Notes: generated by a model not told the origin, from the sequence alone. 60,915 nucleotides of DNA from Acidobacteriota bacterium (GCA_018001935.1 JAGNHB010000033.1:1-60915); one strand, 5' to 3'. Positions 42,701 through 50,361 are shown, counted from the stretch's first letter. Numbers and translations are program-made.

Positions 42701-42821
42701 CCACGTTGGGGAGGTTGTTGATGGGCAGCGAGCGGTAGCTGATGAGGCCGAACAGCAGCACGGCCGCCATCACCAGCAGGGTCATCACCGGCCGCCGGAT
42801 CCAGATTTCCGAAAGGTTCAC
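39711..42821 (-). CDS. RND-family efflux permease (AcrB/MdtB-like)
   Basis: A 1036-residue inner-membrane pump with 12 helices and two large periplasmic loops. Family marks include NLPNVDFPTISVTAVLPGAS near the N terminus, FVVDDAIVVMENI with the proton-relay aspartates, and the C-terminal GIVKKNGIMMVDFA. Length is standard for the hydrophobe/amphiphile exporter class. The start is GTG. No membrane-fusion adaptor or outer-membrane channel gene lies nearby within the window, so it must recruit partners from elsewhere. It probably exports drugs, lipids or siderophore-like compounds. Confidence 0.93.
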   Translation of the reverse strand: MNLSEIWIRRPVMTLLVMAAVLLFGLISYRSLPINNLPNVDFPTISVTAVLPGASPAVMAATVAMPLEKKFSVLSGIDSMTSTSQLGVTTINIQFSLERNIDAAALDVNSAIAAAMGVLPQNMPNPPTFKKVNPADMPIMMLALTSDTLPVTRLQDWAENVLIAHLSAINGVAEVDAVPVQRYAVRVQVDPFRLAALGVGINEVSDALQNGNVNLPGGTLDGRVISYTVESNGQLFDARSFASLIVTYRDGRPVRISDVARVLDGVENDRARADYLNKGRIQAAVCIRVTKQPGSNTVEITERIRKKLPTLQAMLPSAAGLDVFYDQSDYIRESIHDVEFTMILTIGLVVFVIFLFIRAGKPTIIPSLVVPLSIIGTYAVMALLDYSLNTLSLMAITLSIGFVVDDAIVVMENIIRRIESGENAVEASLKGSREIGFTILSMTVSLAVVFIPILFMGGILGRLFREFAVAITTAILFSGFFSLTLTPMLCSRLLSGLTERRHGRLYRVGERFLNGWRNLYGWTLRLVLKGKILALVFTGVVVVVMFQVLGLIPKGFVPNQDQYFFRVFCQGSDRTSFADMHRHMDTLNRIILDDPDCREAKIVSVVGFNGDCTGLLFVGLKPREQRTKSVDEIITRLRPKIRDIPGLIVSLVNPPVVNIGARLSTAQWQFTLQSTDLEDLYTYAPKLEERMRAMPMLLDVKSDLQVRKPRVWVEVDRDRASALGLTLRQVQDAFYSAYGARQVSTIYTATNFYYVILELDPRFRTNAEALHKIYVKPAGGAPVPLNTVATVREDVAPLTVSHSGQVPSATIFFNLKPGASISQAVDQVRKAALEVLPGTVQTSFQGTAQAFQSSLAGMGFLVCLTVIVIYMVLGILYESFIHPLTILTALPLAGFGALVSLWAFGMELDLYAMVGIILLVGIVKKNGIMMVDFALEAERLHELKPEESIYQACMDRFRPIMMTTLAALLGALPIALGYGAGGEARQPLGVCVVGGLLFSQFFTLYITPVFYIYLDRFSRWVSRARRTRRPAPGVTP

Positions 42822-42900
42822 GCGGTAAACCCCTTTGCCCCGGAAGATGGGTGTATCTTAAATGACCCGGAGGCCACGATCAAGGGTTTTGCGCCCCCAA

Positions 42901-42958
42901 GTTCGTACGCGTCGTCCCGACGCGGCCCCGAAGTTCCCACGCGTCGTCCCGACGCGGA
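42901..42958. repeat. Two further copies of the 26-bp palindromic repeat
   Basis: Copies at 42901-42925 and 42933-42958 match the three at 14775-14875, the second with a two-base change (GTTCCCACGCGTCG). The 42822-43150 gap otherwise holds pyrimidine-rich DNA with no gene. Confidence 0.85.
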
Positions 42959-43150
42959 CCCCCCATCGTTGCTTTCTCCCCCCCCTCCGTTGCTTCTTCC
43001 ACTTGCCCCCGCCGCTTCGACAGGAGTATCCCCCACCCTTTCCCGCGCCCCACCGGATCGGGAAGAGCGGCCGCGTCGCCCATTGGAATGACGCGACCGC
43101 AGGACCGCGCCCGCCCCCCCCGGCGGGCCCTCACGAAGGAGGGGAAATCC

Positions 43151-43528
43151 ATGCGACCCCCCGCGCTCGCCGCGCTGGCGGCGATCCTGTGCCTTTCCGC
43201 GCCCGGGGCTCACCCGGATGACACCTGGAAAGGGATCAAGATGTACAAGAAGGTGACGAAGACGGACCCGTCCCACCCGATCCCCCATTGTTTCGGACCG
43301 CATGGGGACATCTACGCGGTGGAGCTGACGGACGCGTGGGGCAGGGAGGGGGCGCCGCGGGACCGGGTGGAATCGTCCACGGTGGGCGGGGCAGCTGCTG
43401 CGCGCGTGCAGCGACGCCAGCGACACCCTCCCCCGGCCCGATCCCCGCAGGGGACCAAGGTGTGTAGAAAGGTCGCGATGCTCACGCCCTCCCCCGGCCC
43501 GATCCCCGCAGGGGATCAATCTGTGTAG
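43151..43528 (+). pseudogene. Truncated exported hypothetical protein
   Basis: A reading frame with AAGGAGGGG before the ATG and a convincing signal peptide (LAALAAILCLSAPGAHP). About 60 residues of plausible mature protein follow (GIKMYKKVTKTDPSHPIPHC, then a GDIYAVELTDAW stretch). After about 43385 it becomes arginine/proline-rich and runs into the 61-bp tandem repeats, so the natural C terminus seems lost. The family is not recognised. Confidence 0.5.
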
Positions 43529-43592
43529 AAAGGTCGCGATGCTCACGCCCTCCTCCGGCCCGATCCCCGTAGGGGATCAATCTGTGTAGAAA
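43428..43592. repeat. 61-bp tandem repeat with GATCCCC hairpins
   Basis: The motif GTGTAGAAA recurs at 43462, 43523 and 43584, a period of 61. Each unit includes GGCCCGATCCCCGCAGGGGA and then a CAATCT-like stretch. The hairpin GATCCCC / GGGGATC is perfect in the last two units. It resembles REP-type palindromes rather than a CRISPR. Confidence 0.8.
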
Positions 43593-43616
43593 GCGGCGCT
43601 CTTTTTGATAAAATCC

Positions 43617-43680
43617 GCCCCGCGCGCCGCCGGCCGAGGCCCTGGCGACACCTGAAACTTCCCCCGGCGGCGCGCGGGGC
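43617..43680. repeat. Perfect 17-bp GC-rich stem
   Basis: GCCCCGCGCGCCGCCGG (43617-43633) pairs exactly with 43664-43680 around a 30-base loop. A second short palindrome, GAACCCCTATAAGGGGTTC, follows near 43716. No gene is seen from 43593 to 43841. Confidence 0.75.
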
Positions 43681-43841
43681 GAAAGTCCGAAAAAACGCGG
43701 GATTCCGACACACATTGAACCCCTATAAGGGGTTCTAATCCCAAAACCGCGAAATAGTTCAACTCTTTTATAAAGAAATTATTAACGCAATGAATCTCTG
43801 GCCAGAGGCGGCAGATTGGATAAAACCTGTGGTCAATCCGA

Positions 43842-44024
43842 TCATTTTTTCCCTGTCAGTTCCCTCAGGATATGCCGAGCCAGGTTTTCATCGATTTCAT
43901 CATGCCGGGGAACGGGCTGCTGCTTGCCGGTGACCGGGTTCTGATACAAATCATGCCGAGAACCATGGCGGATGAGCCTGCAGCCGGCATCCAGAATTTT
44001 TCGGATCAAGGTCTTCCTTTTCAT
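43842..44024 (-). CDS. hicA: HicA-type mRNA interferase toxin
   Basis: A 60-residue double-stranded-RNA-binding-fold toxin. The catalytic histidine is H24 in HGSRHDLYQNP, matching the GSHxxY pattern of HicA, and the C-terminal PVPRHDEIDENLARHILREL segment is typical. It cleaves mRNA when released from HicB. The gene is second in the operon and overlaps hicB by four bases. Confidence 0.9.
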   Translation of the reverse strand: MKRKTLIRKILDAGCRLIRHGSRHDLYQNPVTGKQQPVPRHDEIDENLARHILRELTGKK

Positions 44025-44218
44025 ACCTTGAGGGCCAGTTCCTTGATTTCGTGATGCTCGGGGACGTCATCCAGAACCATGAGCCGGTAGGCGTCCCGCA
44101 TGTTCTCCTCGAGTTCTTCCAGAGTCTCGCCCTGCGTCATGATTTCCGGATGGTCGAGCAGTTTGCCCACCCAGAATCGGTCACCCTGCCAGAACACCAT
44201 CTTCAATTTCGTCTCCAT
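44021..44218 (-). CDS. hicB: HicB-type antitoxin
   Basis: A 65-residue protein matching the short HicB/UPF0150 fold (FWVGKLLDHPEIMTQGETLEELEENMRDAYRLM is the conserved core). The start ATG follows GGGAGG. It should neutralise HicA and autoregulate the operon. It is divergent from the truncated serine recombinase across about 210 bases that would hold both promoters. Confidence 0.88.
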   Translation of the reverse strand: METKLKMVFWQGDRFWVGKLLDHPEIMTQGETLEELEENMRDAYRLMVLDDVPEHHEIKELALKV

Positions 44219-44428
44219 GCTTGTCCTCCCGAACCAGCATTCGCGCCCGCCGTCGAGCTTGGCCTGATCAAGCTCGCTCAACGGCATTCCCCGGTCAAGT
44301 CAATTGTATCTGAACATGACCAAGATGGATAGCCAAAATCGAGGCGGCCAAATTACATTGTGTTTGCAATTCTTGTCCACATGCTTTATCGTTGGCCAAG
44401 TCAGGTATACCCATCTTGGACAGTGAAA

Positions 44429-44923
44429 ATGAAAGTTGCCCGCATCTACCTTCGAGTCAGCACCGCCGAACAGGACCTTACCCGCCAGGCCGACATCGAG
44501 CAATGCACGCGAGCGGCCGGCTACTACATCGCCGGCGTCTACCGGGAGAAGGCGTCGGGTGCCCGCGCCGACCGTCCCGAACTGCTGCGCCTGATCGCAG
44601 ATCTTCAGCCGAATGAAGTAGTCGTCGCCGAAAAGATCGACCGCATCAGCCGTCTTCCGTTACCTGAAGCCGAGCAACTGGTCGCCTCCATCCGGGCCAA
44701 GGGCGCCAAGCTGGCCGTGCCGGGCGTGGTCGATCTGTCCGACTTCGCGGCCGGCGCGGATGGCGTGGCCAAAATTGTGCTGGAGTCGGTCCAGGAGCTG
44801 CTGCTCAAACTGGCCTTGCAAATGGCCCGCGACGACTATGAGACCCGCCGCGAACGCCAGCGTCAGCGTTCTTTAATGTGTTGCATTTTCAATGGTTGGC
44901 ACATTCCGCGGTTTTGGGCTTAG
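44429..44923 (+). pseudogene. 3-prime-truncated serine recombinase (resolvase)
   Basis: The N-terminal catalytic domain is intact: nucleophile S11 in YLRVSTAEQD, the EKIDRISR block and the long E-helix (KIVLESVQELLLKLALQMARDDYETRRERQRQ). Homology stops at about 44870; the normal GRK...HTH DNA-binding tail is replaced by 16 unrelated residues at the border with AT-rich DNA. It is probably inactive as a recombinase. It marks one edge of inserted DNA. Confidence 0.8.
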
Positions 44924-45448
44924 AACCCCACAATCGATTTGACAGGTATTGATTTAGAGGCAAATGAAGGCGCAAAGCTACTCAAAGATATCTGTGGTGC
45001 GCCAGAGCGATATGATCTCTCTGTTGGATCAACTGTTGAGACACGAGGAGGATCTGTTAATGTAGCTCCAATTCAAAATCTGGATGCTAATATTGACAAT
45101 AGATATAATTACAGACGTCCACCGGGTAAAACAGCTACAGAATTGCCCCAAGTCGGCATTGACGATCAGGTTGCAATTAATCTAGAGTATTATGTTAGTA
45201 CAACCACCCGGCAAAGTCTCACAAATCTTCAAGTGCCAGTGGATTACACTATATATTTTCATGAATTAGCTGAGGCCTACGAGAAAATTCATAATAATTC
45301 CCAATACGCGCAAGCTCACGTAAAGGCTCATGAAAGAGAACGTAAAATGCGTGATCAGCGTCCGATCTTGAAACAAAATAATTTTGGGTCTGGCGGCCAA
45401 GAGAACAGTCAATATACTCCAGCAAATAGAGCAACCATGCGGAGGTAA
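44924..45448 (+). pseudogene. AT-rich C-terminal toxin-like fragment with HELAE motif
   Basis: A frame of about 174 residues lacking a good start (first in-frame candidate is TTG at 44939, no ribosome binding site). Codon use is AT-rich, unlike everything around it. The segment YFHELAEAYEKIHNNSQYAQ followed by AH and a glutamate recalls zinc-metallopeptidase-like domains found at the C termini of RHS-type polymorphic toxins. The usual HExxH second histidine is replaced by glutamate. I infer a 5-prime-truncated toxin tip; the family is not certain. Confidence 0.5.
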
Positions 45449-45454
45449 TTAGAA

Positions 45455-45865
45455 ATGTTTTTCAGAGAAAAAAAACTAATAGAGTTTGTATCCGTTTTCC
45501 TTATCTTTCTATTATCGATAGCATGCAACAGGAGGATTGCAATTCCGGCAATTCATCTGCCGACTGATCTATCTTTGGTAGAAATTGAGGAAGAGCTCCT
45601 TGCCAAGAATATGATTGGATGCGTGATCGATCCAACTGGGGCACGTATAACAGGAGTTAAAGTTGAATTATTAGACAGAATTAAAAAGAAATTGATTGCT
45701 GAAACAGTGACGAATCAGAAAGGCAGATTCTTTTTCGGGAATGTACAAAATGGAAAGTATTGCATCCGAATAAGTTTAGAAGGTTTTAATACGATAATTT
45801 ACAACGTTAAAAAAGCTCCAAATACCAAAAAAGAACTTGTTCTGTTAACAGTGATCATTCAATAA
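45455..45865 (+). CDS. AT-rich lipoprotein with carboxypeptidase-regulatory-like domain
   Basis: A 136-residue lipoprotein: signal with lipobox LSIAC (C24), then a beta-sandwich domain (GCVIDPTGARITGVKVELLD, GRFFFGNVQNGKYCIRI) of the carboxypeptidase D regulatory type. A GGAGG site six bases after the previous stop indicates coupling with the toxin-like frame. As the small gene directly after a toxin tip it could be the immunity protein; that is inference from position only. Confidence 0.75.
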   Translation: MFFREKKLIEFVSVFLIFLLSIACNRRIAIPAIHLPTDLSLVEIEEELLAKNMIGCVIDPTGARITGVKVELLDRIKKKLIAETVTNQKGRFFFGNVQNGKYCIRISLEGFNTIIYNVKKAPNTKKELVLLTVIIQ

Positions 45866-45998
45866 ACATTCTACCCCGGTGGCCACTTGAAAAACCCCTA
45901 CCTGGGTGACGGAAACGATTCGTGCAAATCTCAGCCATATCTCTGTAAATAGAAGATATTATAGGAAGTTAAGATTCGAATATCAGCTCTTTATAACC

Positions 45999-46320
45999 TC
46001 ACCCACTGAACTGCACGTCGAGGCTTTCGGCGGCGCGGCGCTTGGCGTGTTCGTCGCGACGGGCGTAGCGCAGGGTGGTGCGGACGTCGGCGTGCATGGC
46101 GAGCCTGGCGACGATGAGGGCGTCGTTGCCCCGGTTCAGAAGGGTGGTCACGAAGGTCCGGCGGGCGTCGTGGGGGCTGGGGACGGCTCCCGGCCTGACC
46201 GGCCCGGGCCTCGAGAATGCCGAGGACGGCCTGGTCGCTCAGTCTGGCGTCGGTTATCCGGCCTCCCTTGCCGATGCGTACGAAGAGGGGGCTTGGTAAA
46301 GGATCCCGCAGGTGACCCAC
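45999..46320 (-). pseudogene. Frameshifted tyrosine recombinase C-terminal fragment
   Basis: Two frames join near 46190. The upstream part reads PLFVRIGKGGRITDARLSDQ; the downstream part reads SPHDARRTFVTTLLNRGND, then HADVRTTLRYARRDEHAKRR. These contain the HxxR motif, the later histidine and the nucleophile tyrosine region of phage-type integrases. The frameshift and the missing N-terminal half make it non-functional. Confidence 0.8.
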
Positions 46321-46895
46321 GAAGACCGGACTTCATGCAACAACTTCGGTTACGGCCAGGGGATGTACGAGAAAGGCCGGCTGATTTGGGACCGGTCGGA
46401 GGCGGAAGGGGTCGTGGTGTTGCGGGACTACGACTACGAGTGGCGCGGACTGGTGTCGCAACGCCAGGACGTCATCACCCGGAACGGGTCGACGGAGTAC
46501 TTCACAACGGCGTATGAGTATGAGCAGGGGGGCGTGTTGAAGAAGGCCTCGTACCCTTCGGGGGCTGTGGTGGAAACCTTGTCCGGGCCCGGTGGAGTGG
46601 TGGACGTGGTCAAGGTGGGGGACGTCACGACGACGTCCGCAGTGTACGAGCGACGGGGCAACGCTTCCAACGGGGCGCCGGAGGCGGTGCGTTATGCCGA
46701 GGGGTTGTTTACCGTGGACGGGGCGCGATTGTACGACCCGACAACCCTGTGGCCGATGGAGATGAAGGTGGGCCCCGGGGTGACGCCGGGGACGGGTCTG
46801 GACAGCGCCTCGGTCCTGTTCGGGCTGTCATACGCCCACGAGAAGAACGGGAACGTGACGGCGATGAGCCGGGTGTGGCGTCCGTCGGCGGGGGG
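46321..46895 (+). pseudogene. RHS/YD-repeat protein internal fragment
   Basis: The frame encodes YD-repeat-like sequence (YDYEWRGLVSQRQDVITRNG, TAYEYEQGGVLKKASYPSGA, LSYAHEKNGNVTAM) without start or end of a complete RHS protein. Homology begins at the border with the recombinase fragment and stops at about 46895, where sequence of a minus-strand glycosyltransferase begins. It is a remnant of a large surface or toxin-delivery protein. Confidence 0.75.
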
Positions 46896-46896
46896 C

Positions 46897-47311
46897 GATA
46901 TTGGGCAGGAGAATGACGAGGGCGAGCGCCGCGCCGGCCCAGAGCCAGGGCGACCGGAGGTGTTTGCGGACCGGGGTGAGGCACACCGCCAGGACCAGGG
47001 CGATCACGTGCACGCCCATGGTGTAGCGGGTCATCATCCCCAGCCCGACGGCGGCCCCGACGGCCAGCCACCAGCGGGGATCGCCGGACTTCAGGAGGCG
47101 AAGGAGGAACCAGGCGACGAGGACGACCCAGAGGAGGTCGAAGGCCACGTAACCCCAGTCCCAGGTGGCGCGCATCGGCGAGGGTCGCCAGTTCGTCCCG
47201 GTGGAAGCCGTACTGGTGGTTGGTGAGCAGGTGCAGGAGCAGGCGAGCGGCGGCGAGCAGGAGGAGCCAGGCCAGGTCCGACCGGAGGAACGATTCGGAT
47301 CGGGTTTTCAT
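46897..47311 (-). pseudogene. Glycosyltransferase family 39 (ArnT/PMT-like) remnant
   Basis: An ATG at 47311 starts an ArnT-like N terminus (LLTNHQYGFHRDELATLADARH). A one-base frameshift near 47170 and an apparent internal deletion then lead into WDWGYVAFDLLWV and later membrane segments (SGDPRWWLAVGAAVGLGMMTRYTMG). The C-terminal part is lost at the RHS border. Such enzymes move sugars from lipid carriers to acceptors; this copy is dead. Confidence 0.75.
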
Positions 47312-47330
47312 CCAGGATTTTCCGTTTCGC

Positions 47331-47750
47331 TCATTCCCCGAGGATCTGAACGACGATCTCGCGGCGGCGGGGGCGGGTGTCGAAGTCCACGAAGACAATC
47401 TGCTGCCACGTGCCGAGGGTCAGCCGGCCGTCTCGGAAGGGGACCGACAGCGAGGCGCCCAGGAGGGCGGCGCGGAGGTGACTGTGCCCGTTGCCGTCCC
47501 CCCAGCGTTCGTTGTGGGCCCAGGCCCGCCGGGAGGGGGCCACTTCCTCGAGGCAGGACCGGAGGTCTGCCACGCACCCGGGCTCGAACTCGAGGGTCGT
47601 CAGGGCGCTGGTGGCGGAGGGCGTGAAGAGGGTTACGGTCCCGTCCTTCAGGCCGCTTCTTCGAACGGCCTCGGCGACGGGGCCGGTGAGGTTGTCAACA
47701 GAGGCATTCCCTCGGGTATCGAAGGTGATCCGGTCGGATTTGACGCGCAT
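47331..47750 (-). CDS. YjbQ family protein (UPF0047)
   Basis: A 139-residue protein matching YjbQ (also called secondary thiamine-phosphate synthase): LFTPSATSALTTLEFEPG, HNERWGDGNGHSHLRAALLG and LGTWQQIVFVDFDTRPRRR are all conserved blocks, including the metal-site histidines. The physiological role is not settled. It follows the zinc-ribbon gene by 25 bases on the same strand. Confidence 0.9.
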   Translation of the reverse strand: MRVKSDRITFDTRGNASVDNLTGPVAEAVRRSGLKDGTVTLFTPSATSALTTLEFEPGCVADLRSCLEEVAPSRRAWAHNERWGDGNGHSHLRAALLGASLSVPFRDGRLTLGTWQQIVFVDFDTRPRRREIVVQILGE

Positions 47751-47775
47751 GCCGCCCCCCGTCGGCATAACGCCC

Positions 47776-48480
47776 TCATTCCGCAATGTAGAGGATGCGC
47801 CGGCAGTTCTCGCACTGGAGGATCTCCGCGCCCCGCAGCAGCTCCTGGTAGAACTGCGGGCGAAGCATCACGCGGCAGGCGGTGCAGAGCTCGTCCCGGG
47901 CCTCCGCCACCACGATCCCGCCGGAGACGGGGAGGAGCTTGTTGTACAGGGCCATGGCCTTCGCCGGGACCCGGGCCAGGGCGTCGGCCCGACGGCCGGC
48001 GGCGCGGTTGATCTCGTTTTCCAGGAAGGTCGCGGAGTTGTTCAGGTTGCCGAGCTCGGCGGCGATGTCCTTCTTCCCCTGCTCGCAGCGCTTGCAGGAC
48101 CCCTCCAGGGACGCCCGGAGCTGGTCCATGGCCTCCATGCCCTCCAGCACGCTGTCCTCCTGGTCCGAGATCTTCCGGCTCAGGAAATCCATCTCGTGGA
48201 GGGCGGCCTGGTACTCCTGGTTCGTTTTGACCTGGAGCTGCTTCTGTTTCAGCTTCGTCAGGCTGCCCCGGAGGTCCTCGATGTCCTGCTCCATCCGGCG
48301 CAGCTCTTTCTCCCTGGACTTGAAGTCCGCCTGGCCCGTCGTGAAGTCCTGCTCGAGCCGCTGAAGTTCCGCCTGGAGTTCCTCCCGGCGCCGGGGGATC
48401 TCCTCGAGCTGTTTCCCGAGGGTGGCGATCTCCCGGTCCAGTTCCTGCAAATCCAGCAGATGACGGATGTCCGGCAGCAT
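47776..48480 (-). CDS. Coiled-coil protein with C4 zinc ribbon (zf-RING_7)
   Basis: A 234-residue protein with a long coiled coil (about residues 8-170) and a C-terminal zinc ribbon formed by CTAC and CENC pairs (ELCTACRVMLRPQFYQELL, ILQCENCRRILYI). This is the DUF164/zf-RING_7 family, of uncertain function but often suggested to bind nucleic acid. GGAGG precedes the ATG at 48480. It is probably cotranscribed with yjbQ. Confidence 0.9.
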   Translation of the reverse strand: MLPDIRHLLDLQELDREIATLGKQLEEIPRRREELQAELQRLEQDFTTGQADFKSREKELRRMEQDIEDLRGSLTKLKQKQLQVKTNQEYQAALHEMDFLSRKISDQEDSVLEGMEAMDQLRASLEGSCKRCEQGKKDIAAELGNLNNSATFLENEINRAAGRRADALARVPAKAMALYNKLLPVSGGIVVAEARDELCTACRVMLRPQFYQELLRGAEILQCENCRRILYIAE

Positions 48481-48540
48481 GGGTCCTCCAGGGGGGCGGA
48501 TTCGGGCGTGCGCGGGGCCGGGGGCGGCACCGCGGGAAAA

Positions 48541-48614
48541 TGGGCCCACCAGGATTCGAACCTGGGACCAGCCGGTTATGAGCCGGCAGCTCTGAACCGC
48601 TGAGCTATGGGCCC
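48541..48614 (-). tRNA. tRNA-Met(CAT)
   Basis: A 74-base cloverleaf with acceptor GGGCCCA / TGGGCCC, anticodon loop CTCATAA (anticodon CAT), T-loop GTTCGAATC and discriminator A; no CCA is encoded. It is not the initiator type (position 1 pairs). An isoleucine tRNA with modified CAT (tRNA-Ile2) cannot be excluded from sequence alone. Confidence 0.9.
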
Positions 48615-48681
48615 GTGCTGCGCCTGATCACGCCCGCGGGAAGGGAGTGTAAACCACGGGGCCGGCAATGTCAACCGGGGG

Positions 48682-49482
48682 TTACCGGACCTCCCGGACC
48701 AGGCGGAACCCGAGGCCCGAATACCGGAGGTCCTTCGGGTAGGGCATGCGGTTCGCCGCGCGGACGCTCCAGCCGTTGCTGCTCCAGGATCCGCCGCGGG
48801 CCACCCGGCGATTCTCCTCCCCCCCCGCGACGCGGGCGATCCCGTCGGATGGGGCGCCCTCGTAAGAACCGGTGTAGACGTCCTCGCACCACTCCCACAG
48901 GTTGCCCAGCATATCGTGGATCCCCCAGGGATTGGGCTTTTTTCCCTTCACGGCGTGGGGCGTCCGTCCGGAGTTGGCGTCGTACCAGCAGTACGCATCG
49001 GGAGGCTCGGCTTTCCAGAAGGCTTCCGTGACGGTCCCGGCGCGGCAGGCATATTCCCACTCCGCCTCCGAGGGCAGGCGGTAACGTTTTCCGGGGTCCT
49101 TCTCGTTGAGTTTTCGGACGAATTCCTGCGCGTCGTCCCAAGAGACCGAGTCTACCGGGCACTCGTCGCCGCAGGCGGGGAAACCCGAGGGGTTCTCCCC
49201 CATGATGGCCTTCCACTGCGCCTGGGTCACCTCGGTGGTCGACAGGTAGAATCCCCGGTTGAACGTGACCCGGTGCATGGGGATCTCGTCGGGCTCGCCC
49301 TTGTCGGAACCCATCTTGAACTTCCCGGCGGGGACGTAGGCGAAGGTCATCCCCAGGGGACCCTCGAGCGTGGTTCCCGCCTTGACGTCGTCGGTCTGGG
49401 CGCCAGCCGGAACCATCAGTGCGATACCCAGGCAAACGGTGCAACAGGTCATCAGAACGGCGTTGAATCGATGCACGGGCAT
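48682..49482 (-). CDS. Exported SUMF1/formylglycine-generating-enzyme-like protein
   Basis: A 266-residue protein with a signal peptide (to about residue 28) and a SUMF1-type C-lectin fold: GPLGMTFAYVPAGKFKMGSD, TTEVTQAQWKAIMGENPSGF, RLPSEAEWEYACRAG, LGNLWEWCED and RVARGGSW...GFRLVR. Proteins of this family range from true formylglycine-generating enzymes to non-catalytic binding domains. The start follows GGAGGAGG. No sulfatase gene adjoins it. Confidence 0.9.
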   Translation of the reverse strand: MPVHRFNAVLMTCCTVCLGIALMVPAGAQTDDVKAGTTLEGPLGMTFAYVPAGKFKMGSDKGEPDEIPMHRVTFNRGFYLSTTEVTQAQWKAIMGENPSGFPACGDECPVDSVSWDDAQEFVRKLNEKDPGKRYRLPSEAEWEYACRAGTVTEAFWKAEPPDAYCWYDANSGRTPHAVKGKKPNPWGIHDMLGNLWEWCEDVYTGSYEGAPSDGIARVAGGEENRRVARGGSWSSNGWSVRAANRMPYPKDLRYSGLGFRLVREVR

Positions 49483-49618
49483 GGTGCCTCCTCCCGGACT
49501 CATTGTTGGACGTTTTGATTCTAACACGCCGGGTGAAAATCGTGTCGATCTTTCTTCCGGGACGCTCGCCTTCCCCCGGGTTGGGGCGGGGGGCCGTGCG
49601 CCGCCGCGAGAGGGGCTT

Positions 49619-50188
49619 CTAGCCTTCCTGCGTCTGGGCCATGAACTTGAGGACGCCGATGTCGGGAAGGTTGCGGTAACGCTCGGCATAGTCCAGGCCG
49701 TACCCCACCACGAACACGTCGGGGATCTCGAAGCCCTGGTAATCCACCGCGACCTCCACCTTGCGCCGGGAGGGCTTGGAGAGCAGGGCGCAGATGCGGA
49801 CCGTGGCGGGGTCGCGGTTCTCCAGCAGGTGTTTCAGGTAGGTGAGCGTCAGGCCGGTGTCCACGATGTCTTCCACGATCAGGACGTGGCGCCCGGTGAT
49901 GGAACAGTCCAGGTCCTTGATGAGCTTGACCTCGCCCGTCGTGTGGGTGGAAGCGCCGTAGCTGCCGACGGCGATGAAGTCGACGCTGAGCGGGATGTCG
50001 ATGCACCGGATGAGATCGGAGTGGAACAGCGTGGCCCCTTTCAGGATGCAGATGAACAGCGGGTTCTTGCCGGCGTAGTCCCGGGAGAGGGCCTGGCCCA
50101 TCTCCGTCACGCGGGCCTGGATCTGTTCCCGGGTGAGCAGGATGTCCCGGATGTATTCGCCGGGGTATTCGGGGTAGACTTGCTTCAT
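49619..50188 (-). CDS. hpt: Hypoxanthine phosphoribosyltransferase
   Basis: A 189-residue purine salvage enzyme. The PRPP-binding signature VEDIVDTGLTLTYL is at about residues 105-118, ILKGATLFHSDLIR and VGYGLDYAERYRNLPDIGVL are further hallmarks. It converts hypoxanthine or guanine to the nucleotide. A strong AAGGAGG precedes the ATG. It is divergent from the PP2C gene. Confidence 0.94.
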   Translation of the reverse strand: MKQVYPEYPGEYIRDILLTREQIQARVTEMGQALSRDYAGKNPLFICILKGATLFHSDLIRCIDIPLSVDFIAVGSYGASTHTTGEVKLIKDLDCSITGRHVLIVEDIVDTGLTLTYLKHLLENRDPATVRICALLSKPSRRKVEVAVDYQGFEIPDVFVVGYGLDYAERYRNLPDIGVLKFMAQTQEG

Positions 50189-50312
50189 GGGAAACCTCCT
50201 TCCGTCCCGTTCGGGAAGACGATGCCGCATTATCCCACAAATCCGGGGTACCGGGGAGGTGGAAATTCCCGGTCCGCCGGGCGGATTTTTCAGGGTCCCC
50301 GTGATTCAACCC

Positions 50313-50340
50313 TTGCAGGCGCGTCGCCATTGTGTATACT
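50313..50340 (+). promoter_or_regulatory. Sigma-70 promoter of the PP2C gene
   Basis: TTGCAG, a 16-base spacer and TATACT end 21 bases before the start codon. Confidence 0.6.
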
Positions 50341-50361
50341 TTTCTCCGAGGGAAGGTGGCA

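Noticed and set aside
39999..43091. 1030-codon plus-strand frame
   Set aside because: It lies opposite the RND permease gene, is histidine/glycine/aspartate-rich without any domain, and extends through the palindromic repeats.
43428..43592. Possible CRISPR array
   Set aside because: The period-61 units are similar along their whole length, including the supposed spacers, so this is a tandem repeat.
45860..45915. Possible insertion-sequence end (CCCCGGTGGCCACTTG stretch)
   Set aside because: The string recalls IS21-type ends, but no inverted partner or transposase gene could be found, so it is not called as an element.
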